Source: Tubiluchus corallicola
Lineage: Eukaryota > Priapulida > Priapulimorpha > Priapulimorphida > Tubiluchidae
Assembly (NCBI GenBank): GCA_030141605.1
Contig: JAQGDQ010000199.1
Coordinates: 64,001 to 115,000 of the forward strand
Reading direction: 5' to 3'
DNA length: 51,000 nt
In this document: positions 1 to 10,100 of the stretch, in pieces
Layout: every line of letters begins with the position of its first letter
Numbering within the stretch: the first letter of the stretch is position 1
Position numbers and translations under genes: made by a program
The notes under the pieces: generated by a model
What the model was told of the DNA's origin: nothing
Databases searched by the model: none
What the model saw: the letters and a program-made list of their open reading frames with translations, nothing else

Positions 1-295
1 GGTAGCATGCTCGCTTACACTTGTAATTAATACAATTTAACCGGGTCCCACACCTCAATGGTAGCGTGCTAGCTTACACTTGTAATTAATACAATTTAAC
101 CGCGTCCCACACCTCAATGGTAGCGTGCTCGCTTACACTTGTAATTAATACAATTTAACCGGGTCCCACACCTCAATGGTAGCGTGCTCGCTTACACTTG
201 TAATTAATACAATTTAACCGGGTTCCACAGCTCAATGGTAGCATGCTCGCTAACACTTGTAATTAATACAATTTAACCGGGTCCCACACCTCAAT
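1..295 (+). repeat. 59-bp tandem repeat built from a tRNA-SINE head
   Basis: Five units of 59 bp (starts 1, 60, 119, 178, 237) with few differences. Each carries CTCAATGGTAGCATGCTCGC, the same A-box-like segment that opens the SINE directly to the right. Array likely continues left of the window. Confidence 0.9.
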
Positions 296-500
296 GGTAG
301 CATGCTCGCTTACCACCTGGGAGGTCGTGGGTTCAACTCTCGACTGAGTCATACCAAAGAGTTGAAAGATGGTACCGCTGGTTCTTCGACCAAGCATGAG
401 GGTTTATCGAAGTAACCTGCAGGAAATAATAATCGGGACCACCTTGGAAATAAGTATTAAGGTACTTAAGGTGCTCTCCTTGTACCATGTCCTAAACGAA
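290..500 (+). repeat. tRNA-derived SINE
   Basis: Begins CTCAATGGTAGCATGCTCGC (pol III A-box-like) and has GGTTCAACTCTC at about 331-342 (B-box-like), spaced as in a tRNA, followed by a non-tRNA body (ACCAAAGAGTTGAAAGATGG and on). Directly follows the 59-bp array. Confidence 0.65.
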
Positions 501-513
501 ATTATTATTATTA

Positions 514-1650
514 TATAGGTTTTACATGTCAAATGTAGACCTACGCTAAGTGTTAAGTCAAATGCAGATTTAGGTAATTCAAATGTGTCTTGGTAACTGA
601 AATGTAGACTTAGGTAGTTCAAATGTGTTAACAATGGTTTTCAACAAATCTTCAAAGTAATTAAGGATTTATTCAAAGTAATGCATCTGCATTTGACTTA
701 CCTAAGTCACATTTGAGTTACCAAAACACATTCGAAATTCCTATGTCTACATTTGACTTACGTAAGTCACATTTGAGTTATCAAAACACATTCGAAATTC
801 CTATGTCTACATTTGATTTACCTAAGTCACATTTGAGTTACCAAAACACATTCGAAATTCCTATGTCTACATTTGACTTACCTAAGTCACATTTGAGTTA
901 CCAAAACACATTCGAAATTCCTATGTCTACATTTGACTTACCTAAGTCACATTTGAGTTACCAAAACACATTCGAAATTCCTATGTCTACATTTGACTTA
1001 CCTAAGTCACATTTGAGTTAGCAAAACACATTCGAAATTCCTATGTCTACATTTGACTTACCTAAGTCACATTTGAGTTACTAAAACACATTCGAAATTC
1101 CTATGTCTACATTTGACTTACCTAAGTCACATTTGAGTTACCAAAACACATTCGAAATTCCTATGTCTACATTTGACTTACCTAAGTCACATTTGAGTTA
1201 CTAAAACACATTCGAAATTCCTATGTCTACATTTGACTTACCTAAGTCACATTTGAGTTACCAAAACACATTCGAAATTCCTATGTCTACATTTGACTTA
1301 CCTAAGTCACATTTGAGTTACCAAAACACATTCGAAATTCCTATGTCTACATTTGACTTACCTAAGTCACATTTGAGTTACCAAAACACATTCGAAATTC
1401 CTATGTCTACATTTGACTTACCTAAGTCACATTTGAGTTACCAAAACACATTCGAAATTCCTGTGTCTACATTTGACTTACCTAAGTCACATTTGAGTTA
1501 GCAAAACACATTCGAAATTCCTATGTCTACATTTGACTTACCTAAGTCACATTTGAGTTAGCAAAACACATTCGAAATTCCTATGTCTACATTTGACTTA
1601 CCTAAGTCACATTTGAACTTTCCTATGTCTACATTTGACGTGTAAAACCT
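514..1650 (+). mobile_element. Inverted-repeat element carrying a 60-bp satellite (copy A)
   Basis: Left end TATAGGTTTTACATGTCAAA is mirrored by the right end TTTGACGTGTAAAACCT. The inside of the left arm holds three inverted, diverged half-units; from about 690 to 1620 there are some 15 head-to-tail 60-bp units (core TTCGAAATTCCTATGTCTAC). Because 60 is a multiple of 3, frames stay open across it; those frames are not genes. Confidence 0.8.
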
Positions 1651-2464
1651 GTTTCCACTGTGCATGGAGTACCTGCCGAACTAACCCATACATTGCATTT
1701 AATGGAGACCATTCTCTGCCAAAAAGCGAGTTCGAATTTGCGACTTTCGAACACGAATCAAACCGAATTTCAGCATTTGTAATTTACTGGGTGAAAATAT
1801 TTACAAAGGTATACGGTCATTAATTACAAAGTAGCAGGCGAGACAAATATAAGTACAAGATAGTACGTAGCACGTTACAAAACAAAAAAAAACATTATCT
1901 TATTCAGTTTTAAAATTTTCGTATAATTTTGGAATCCCGAATAATATGCAGCTCTTTAAAAAAGATCATGCATATTGCTTGATTTTATTCTGCAGTAAAA
2001 CACTAATAATTTGCTTAAAAACCGTGTAGTGAAATTGCAGCTAAAGTGTGCTGATTGCAAACGTTTGAAACATTTTAATAATAAGGAACATGTGTAGTTG
2101 ATGTAGTGATTTATTGAATCCATTATTTTAAGTTCGAATCGAATTAGAACTAAAAAAATGAATCGAATTCGGACATTCGATGCTCACCACTAGTCTTCAG
2201 GCCTTATAATTGTTTAAGTGTTCTGTGCAAGATTTCCTGATTTCATTTTTCGTAAAAAAAATTGCCAACTCAAAACGCCTCCTTTAACAGTAAGTATAGC
2301 GGGGGTTTCCACGACAGAAGTGACGCCATAGCGGCGGTTTCTACGACAGAAGTGACGCCATATCGGCGCTCCCGTTTACCTTTATCTGATTGGACAATCT
2401 GCTGTCCTCTTTGTTTTCAGCTCCTGTTTCTTTTGTTGGAAGTAGATGTGCCTGATGTCTGCAG
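1651..2464. other. AT-rich intron DNA, no gene seen
   Basis: No coding signal. Near 2310-2368 there is a direct duplication of about 30 bp (CGACAGAAGTGACGCCAT twice). 2105-2195 ends in a hAT-like string (GAATTCGGACATTCGATGCT) without a clear partner. Confidence 0.5.
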
Positions 2465-2631
2465 TAAACATTCGAAATTCCTATGTCTACATTTGACTTA
2501 CCTAAGTCACATTTGAGTTACTAAAACACATTCGAAATTCCTATGTCTACATTTGACTTACCTAAGTCACATTTGAGTTACCAAAACACATTCGAAATTC
2601 CTATGTCTACATTTGACGTGTAAAACTTACT
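2465..2631 (+). repeat. 60-bp satellite fragment (copy B, right end only)
   Basis: About 2.7 units of the same 60-bp repeat followed by the element's right end (ATTTGACGTGTAAAAC). The left arm is missing. Confidence 0.85.
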
Positions 2632-2856
2632 GTTAAAGTGTCTCTTTAATCAAATGTAGACTGCTGAGTGCTTCACCCCGTGAACGGCCTGGACAAAAAC
2701 GTTTTCTAAGGTGTTTTCCAAGTGACAAGTCACACCTATACAACTATTACCGGACGCAGGAAAACAGCTAACGAAACTTGCAGAAAACTAGATCCTATGT
2801 TTACCATGCTTTCACGGAATGTTGTAACTTAATACAACCACTACAAAAATAGTGCT

Positions 2857-3153
2857 TGGAATATCTGGGGCACGTCGCTCGTATGGCCAACTCCCGCCTA
2901 CCATTCATCTCCATGTTCGAGCCGGCGCCGGCAACAACAACACACCGCGGCACGTGCAAGCGCCGCAGAGGAGGTCAACAAAAGCATTTCTGGCATCAAA
3001 TCAAGCGCGATATTGTGTCTCCTCTTGGGCTGGACCGCTACCGTCAAGTTTCTGACGATCTCGCAGAGCTGCCGTCGTACTGCAAGGACCGGAAGCAGTG
3101 GCGTGCGATGGTTCGGGATGCTACCTGTGCTGGCCTGCCTCCACCTACTAAGT
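2857..3153 (+). mobile_element. LINE reverse-transcriptase C-terminal fragment with 17-bp target duplication
   Basis: Open frame reads LEYLGHVARMANSRLP, then R-rich residues and W-x-x-QIKRDI, matching the C-terminal tail of non-LTR retrotransposon ORF2 (GHVARM motif, R-x-x-W-x-x-x-I-x-x-D). It is flanked by ACTACAAAAATAGTGCT at 2840-2856 and 3154-3170. A 5'-truncated copy inserted by target-primed reverse transcription is the simplest reading. Confidence 0.8.
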
Positions 3154-3317
3154 ACTACAAAAATAGTGCTACGTCGAATCTAAATTGCTCTGTATTGCTG
3201 AGTAACTAGGCTGATCTGGATGCAATTGTATTGTTCAATGAGTCGCTGGCTCAAGGTGCATTTAACGTTTTGCATGACTGATTGCAGAAACGTGCCCGAC
3301 TCGTTGAACGGATCAGG

Positions 3318-3867
3318 CAGCGGCGGATTATGATTTTATGGGCCTTAGGCTTGAGCTTGGAACGGGCCTTTTAAATGTTGCTACACTGCTGAGCTGACGT
3401 GTTTTTGTGGAGCTCTCGTCGTTTGTAAGTTTGTTTAATTTTGTGAGTTTTTGCCCACCGATTGTGATAAAAATTATATCTTCTTGATCCTTGAGTTGTG
3501 GACTAGGACTATATAAACACGATTACAGCTTGGTGAGTTTCTGGGTTAGATGTCAACTAAAATAAGCCAATCAGAAACTCTGAAAGTAACTTTAGTTTCT
3601 TACTAATTTCTTATACTTATTAGTAAGTATTCTTATATTATTCTTATTAGTACTTATTCTTATATTTTTATTTTGAGAAATATGGCGTATCGTCATAAAT
3701 CCGGATGCCAAAAAGCAAAAGAAAGAGAGCATTTGTGTAAACCTGATTTGAAATATAGTGACTGGCTTTTGAAAAAAAACTTTTTTATATATTTTATTTT
3801 GCCGGGTCCCTTTTGATCCCGGGCCTTAGGCTTCAGCCTATTCAGCCTATAGGGCTATCCGCTATAG
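3318..3867. mobile_element. hAT-type non-autonomous element, 8-bp duplication
   Basis: Starts CAGCGGCGGATTATG and ends GGCTATCCGCTATAG (imperfect inverted ends). Flanked by GGATCAGG at 3310-3317 and 3868-3875. No transposase frame. Inner ends share GGGCCTTAGGCTT. Confidence 0.65.
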
Positions 3868-4007
3868 GGATCAGGCACATATGGAACAATTTAGCTACTG
3901 AACAAAACAGAGTAATTGAACGTTCAACGTGGAACTGTTTCCTTGTGAGAAAAGAAAAAATATTTCGGGGTGGCGGTGAAAGGCTTAAATGCAATTACAA
4001 CACTTGC

Positions 4008-4173
4008 CTAGGTCCACTTCATCCAAGGCCGGACGTAACGAACGTGGTGTGTTTCTATACACAGCGTTGAGAGCTTTAAGTTTGGCTTGTGTTACTGTAT
4101 CACAGTCGAGTACTTTAACTAGAATAGGCTTGGTATCCAGACTACTGTGTCCTGGTCCGTATACGTGAACAGC
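4008..4173 (-). CDS. PLXNA: Plexin exon 26: Rho-binding domain, first part; last visible exon
   Basis: 55 codons plus 1 nt, start phase 0. Acceptor CTTACAG|GCTGTT. Reads [17 protein letters not shown] then [10 protein letters not shown], the ubiquitin-like Rho-binding domain (V-K-x-LDCDT-x-x-Q-x-K). It ends GACCTAG|GCAAGT, a GC donor; this leaves phase 1, as expected before the family's DLEWR. No later exon is visible at 1-4000, so the rest lies outside the window. Confidence 0.93.
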
Positions 4174-7100
4174 CTGTAAGATCAGAAATTGTAATTTGTA
4201 AAAAAAAATGCCAAAACAAATGTTGCGTATGCAAGAGTAATACAGTGGGTATTATATCATACGAAAGTGACGACATACGTTGAACTTTAGTTAGATCAAC
4301 TAAAAATTTAAAAACTGCTGCTGACCCCTGCTAATGCTCTTTCATTTCATTTCATTTAACAATGAGATATTTCAAGAATTCAAACAAACTGTCATTGGTA
4401 CAGTTTAAAACTTTATGCAGTAGATTTGTTAACCCTTTCATACCCGTTGTATCCCATAGGATACGAGAATATTCTCTTCCTTTAAAGTTAATAAAATTTT
4501 AAAACTGACAGTTATTTGATCTGTTAACAGTTATTTTGATTTAAGCCAATAACAATAGACTAAAAATGGTGATAAAATGGCAAACTAAAAAAATCTACAT
4601 AGCATAAAAAACTGTGCAAGGTACAATACTTTAGAGACGACTTTGTACAGATCAGCATAGCACACATACTAAATGTCTTAAATACTTTAAAATATTATCA
4701 CCATTTGCTTTTTATCATGTTTAGCAACCATTGAATCCCAATGTATCCCGTGGGATACAGGCTATATTTAGCACACGTGCACAGGTAGAAAAAATAATTA
4801 TTATGTGTAAACAAGATGGACATACTGAACAAAAGTACCCAGCCAAAAAAATTTTTCTTATTAAAAAATAATTTGGGACTGAAAGGGTTAGCAATGAGAT
4901 TTATTAACATTTATTACTACTTACTAATTGCGAATACTGAATTTTCTGCCGTATGAGTTTGTCTAAGCTTAACGCGTATTTACACTCATTCGTAATGGCG
5001 TCAACTGGTCCCATGTCAATCTGCTGCTCCACGGCCATGCAGAGTTTATACAGCAATGTACCAACTTTTTCCTACAAACAAAACAAAAACAAATCCTCTT
5101 CCACAAAACATAAAAGTGTTCTGGATCACCACCAGACATAATCTAAAGGCTCATAATCCTGGAAATTTCATCCTACGGGTTGTTTAGAGCATGATTCTCT
5201 TAAATGCCATTGTCACAATACTCAGTGACAGGAGTGGCAGAGTGATCACCATGTGTGCTCGACTACAAAGGTCAGCAACACTAGACTCAACCAGTGACAG
5301 AATATGTGACCTTCCGCCTGAATAAACTAGTTCTGAACAGCCTATTTAGTCATTCACTTTACTGACTGAGGGGATTATTAATACACATCCCTTACTAGTT
5401 CAGCATCTCTTACAGAACTCATAAGCATAGTGCGTACAGAGGTGATGAAATCGAAACTTTGAAACAGAATCCGATTTAGAGTTTTAATTCCACTCGATTC
5501 GCTGAAGTTCTAAGTGATTTTAGATCAGACCCGATTCACCAGCTCAGCTTCGACTTACAAAAGAAATTATAAACTCTATAACCTTTAAATTTTTCTGCAA
5601 AATTACTCAATTAGCTGCTTTTTTTTGATAATTTTGTACTATGTGAAATGCACAGGTGTCGCCAGATTCAGTTTCAGCATGTGTCCAACTCATGAAATCA
5701 TAAGTGAAAATCTGCATCACATTACGATTTTAACTACTAGTTTCAACAAAAAAGCTAAAATTTCCTTGCATTATTTTCGCAAAACGCTGCAAACACTGTG
5801 GTTCACTCGAAAGCTGCTTTGTGACCCAGATTTTTTACACAAAGTGCAGGTAATGGCATGAAAAATTATTTTACGTTGAGATTCGGTATAGATTCGGATT
5901 CGGTAATTAAACACTAATTACAACCCAACATTCAGTTCATATTACCCAAAACATAACTTTCTGTACATTTAAACAAAAGTCTGATGGGCACGCTCCCCGG
6001 AACTGAATTTGGTCTCGATCCAGATGACCAAAAAATCCAGAACTGATCAAAGCCGTCAGCCCAGGCAAAGCACCTTAGCATCTAAGTTAACTTTCCACAG
6101 CAGGTAGCTTGATGTATGAAATATTTTACCACAATCAAGCAGTATAAATATTGACCACACAATGCTGTTTTATGAAATAACAAATCTTAAAAAATTGACC
6201 ACACAATGCTGTTTTGTGACCTAACAAATCTTAAAAAATTGACCACACAATGCTGTTTTATGACCTAACAAATCTTAAAAAATTGACCACACAATGCTGT
6301 TTTATGACCTAACAAATTTAAGAAATTGACCACACAATGCTGTTTTATGACCTAACAAATTTAAAAAATTGACCACACAATGCTGTTTTATGACCTAACA
6401 AATCTTAAAAAATTGACCACACAATGCTGTTTTATGACCTAACAAATTTAAAAAATTGACCACACAATGCTGTTTTATGACAACAAATTTTACCTTAAGC
6501 AGCCTGTGTAGCAAAAACGTAAACCATGCAGCTAGCATCTTCTCTGCAACTGACTCAGTCCTAAAACATGAAAGAAATGCAGTTATAACGTATAATTAAG
6601 CACGCAATACAACCGACAGCAAACAAAGCATCAAACAGACAGCAAACAAAGCATCAAACAGACAGCAAACAAAGCATCAAACAGACAGCAAACAAAGCAT
6701 CAAACAGACAGCAAAGCATCAAACAGACAGAAAACAGCAAAAATTAATCATAAAACAAAACTGAACTGAAGTAACACGGATTAACTTGTGTGCTATCAAA
6801 CCAATACCATCCATAAGAGGGACTAAATAATGCTGTGTTATAATGCTTCAAAGTAGAATACATCAAAAATTGGGTCAAATATCAATTTTTTATTTTTTAC
6901 AAAAACAATCACTAAATACACTGGACTATTATGTTCTAGCACAAAAATGCCAGGAAATTGTTTAGGAAAAACTAAGAACTTAATATTATAAATCCTTAAC
7001 CACTTTTCTACCTAAAAGCTAGTATTGCATTTGTCAAAAACTTGTGTTTTCAAACTCCGATAGTATATGTAAGTAAATAAGTAAGTATGTTTATTTATCA

Positions 7101-10100
7101 CCTTTTTTACAAGAAAAACAGAGAGCATGAAACGATAATATGATAGTATGATACAAAGTGACAAGATTATTAAATGAATAAATTATCTGAGTTAATGATA
7201 TTCAAGTGATTGGTGATTTCCAAATGATATATGAAAACAGTCATTTTGCTTGCAGTTTATTCTGTTGCCAAACCCAGATCTTGGTCACGAAGAGTCCTCT
7301 ACAGGATTTAAATGTAACTTCAAAGTGCTCTTGCAAAGACCAAAGCAATCAACATTTTGTATGGTTGCAAAATGTTTTTGTAGAAACGTGACTAAAACAA
7401 TGGCAAACTTTGACAGCGATTTCCTCAAAGTTAAGTTTTCTAGTGCATAACTTGCACCTCAGCTTCAGCGTGGATTACCTCAGCTTAGAAAGAAAACAGA
7501 GTGATGAGTTTGATACCAAATGATCCTCAAGAAAGAGAGATTCAGGATATGTGTATAACTAAAAAATATGCTGAGATTTTGCAAACAGACTATCAGACAA
7601 GAAGTAGGGGACATTCATACAAGTTAAAGAAAAGGTATAGTCGCACTGCTACATGACACAACATCTTCAGCTTGAAGGTTGTAGACCGTTGGAACTACCT
7701 CCCTGAGAATGTAGTCTTCGCAAACTCCGTAACCTATCCGTAAACGCAAACTATACATTATATGGCTGAACTACCGACACAGCTCCGAGGCTGTGCCACC
7801 TAGAAATTATTAAAGGGCTGACAGTTATGATCAGTCAACATCTCTGCCCTAATATATAGGACTGAATGGATATGATATGATTAAAAACAATGAAAAGGCA
7901 GAAAGGGTACAACAAAAACAAAACTTGCTACAACTACACGCACCTTCTCAACAAAACTTTTGGATTGTCAGAAGGATTCTGCAATGACCTCTCAATCAAC
8001 TCTGCCAGCAGTGTCTTTAAAATGCTGTAACAGAAACGTAATTAAATGTAAAAAATGTTTACAAAATTAAGTAATTATTTTGTTTATTATAACACGCGAT
8101 TGATCGAGTGCAAAGTTACAAAGCATTTATATTATTGACATAAAAGCTAAAATATTTCAGTTTTTTTACTTACAAAACTGCCTAATAGAATTATTAGGTT
8201 AGTAGCAAACTGTAACATTATCCAGCTAGAGCACCACTGGTCAGACTAGCAGACCAGAAGCCTATGGTTCAACCACCGCAATGTCTGCATTTTTTCCAAC
8301 AAATTATTATAATTAGAGCCCAGAGCCCTGCCGTTTCAGCTGAACTCCAGCCAGTTTATTTTTACAGTCGGCATAACCAACAAGAAACCCAGCTTAAGTT
8401 GTGCCAGCCTCTCGGGGATAGGAGTCGAGCTAGCGGACAGTTTTGCCGACTGTGAAGACTTTTGCTCTTGCGATAATCACGTGACACAGCCAACATTGGT
8501 TGAAATATGACAAACACGTCTATTGTGAATTCGCGCTCAGATTGTTGTGTGTGCTGGCAGAGATTCTAAACTTCAGAAATGTTTGAACGAGAAAGCTGGA
8601 GCTGGTCAATTCAAAATTAAATTAGTGACTAGCAATGTTGGTCACACGTAAGGGGATCATTTTGGTGGTTTGGTATTGATTCGTCAGTAATCAAGATAAC
8701 CTCGCCAAGAGTTGGATTGAAGTTATATTTGCAATAAATACATTGCTTTTTTATAACAATAGGAAATTAATCTTTAATGCATTATTTGAATTTGTACACC
8801 AGCTTCTTTCTGTGTACAAGTGACAAGATTTATTTAAAAAATTTGTCGCCATAATTTAACGGTTAAAAAACAGTTTAGCATTCATTTAGTTAGCAAAAAT
8901 TCGCATATTTAGCTAACTTAGCAGATTGTTTCTTCAAGCCAGCTCAGCTGAAAACTCAGTCAACCTCAGCCGAACTAGCTGATTTACTGTGTGAGTCAGT
9001 TGATGCGGTAGCAACTAGTTCAGCTCCAGCCTCTAACTCAGGGGTGTGCAAATTATCTGACTTGCCGGGTCACATTAAACTTTCCCGCAATTCCTGTGGG
9101 CCGCATGCAGTTTGGTCAAGGAGCAAAGTACAGTAGGACCTAATAACGATTTTTCTGCATCTGATCTGTCACATCATTACTACTGCACTACTACACTCAA
9201 GAAACTATTTTAGAAGTTATTAAAATTTATATTAAAAATCATATATTTCGTCATGTCTGACAGTGACATTAAGTGACAACGGTCTTGTAAGGGTTAATGC
9301 CAACCGATCTAGAGGAAAAAACTACCTGCACTATCTTTGCGACAATGGTGCAGACTTCAGCTGGATCGCGTGGACCGCACTTTCGTTACGTTGACAAACC
9401 TCTTCGTGGGCCGCACAAGGTCTCTCGGCGGGCCGCAAGTGGCCCAAGAGCCGCAGTTTGCACACCCCTGCTCTAACTATAATTCTTTCGAATACTGATA
9501 ACATCAAAACCAATTATTTTAGTAACACATCCAGACTGCTATGGTGTTTATAAAACATTTAAGAATCAACGCATCTTACTCTGTACAATAATCCATGTGT
9601 CGCTGAAGAGCGACCATCAAATAAGAGGCTACATTTACGCGGTCCTTCATGGAAAAGTAACGATTTGATTCGAGCGTCCTCACATACAGGAGTAGAAAAA
9701 CTTTATTGTTGATCAATTGTTCAAATTGTTTTAGCGCCTTCAGTACCGTGGGATGGTCAAAACCTGGTGTCTGAAAACAAAAGTCAATGACCACTTTAAT
9801 TTTGTTCAAAAAAATAATATTCAGAAAAATTTTCATGGACTAATCCATAATTATAATTCAGTCGTCAGCTTAAATACTTAAAGAAGTGGCAGATAAGACA
9901 GTCAAATGACGTGTTAATAGCATAATCAGCTAAATAACTTGTAAAAGCCTTTCCTTAAAGCACAAGAAAACATTCTTCATAAAATCATAAAAAACTCGTG
10001 TTTTGAAATTTTGTATCACTTTCCTGCTGTCTTATTGTTCACATAGCCTGTAGTATTAACATCGTATAAGATTTATAAATTTAAACTTCTGATCGTTAAA

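Noticed and set aside
713-1501. Plus-strand frames of 92-102 residues with a perfect 20-residue repeat
   Set aside because: They are translations of the 60-bp satellite; 60 is divisible by 3, so the frames stay open by arithmetic. The same frames recur at 29701-29943.
2856-3209. 117-residue plus-strand frame as a host gene
   Set aside because: Matches a LINE reverse-transcriptase tail and is bracketed by a 17-bp target duplication.
1-4007. The missing final plexin exons
   Set aside because: Looked on the minus strand for the EWR...DED segment, the second GAP half and a stop; found none, so the gene continues outside the window.
6151-6725. CRISPR-like arrays of short direct repeats
   Set aside because: Units are contiguous with no unique spacers, in an intron of an animal gene; ordinary minisatellites.
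8591-9030. Possible inverted-end element (AGCTGGAGCTGG ... TTCAGCTCCAGC)
   Set aside because: Inverted match is short and without a target duplication; could be chance.
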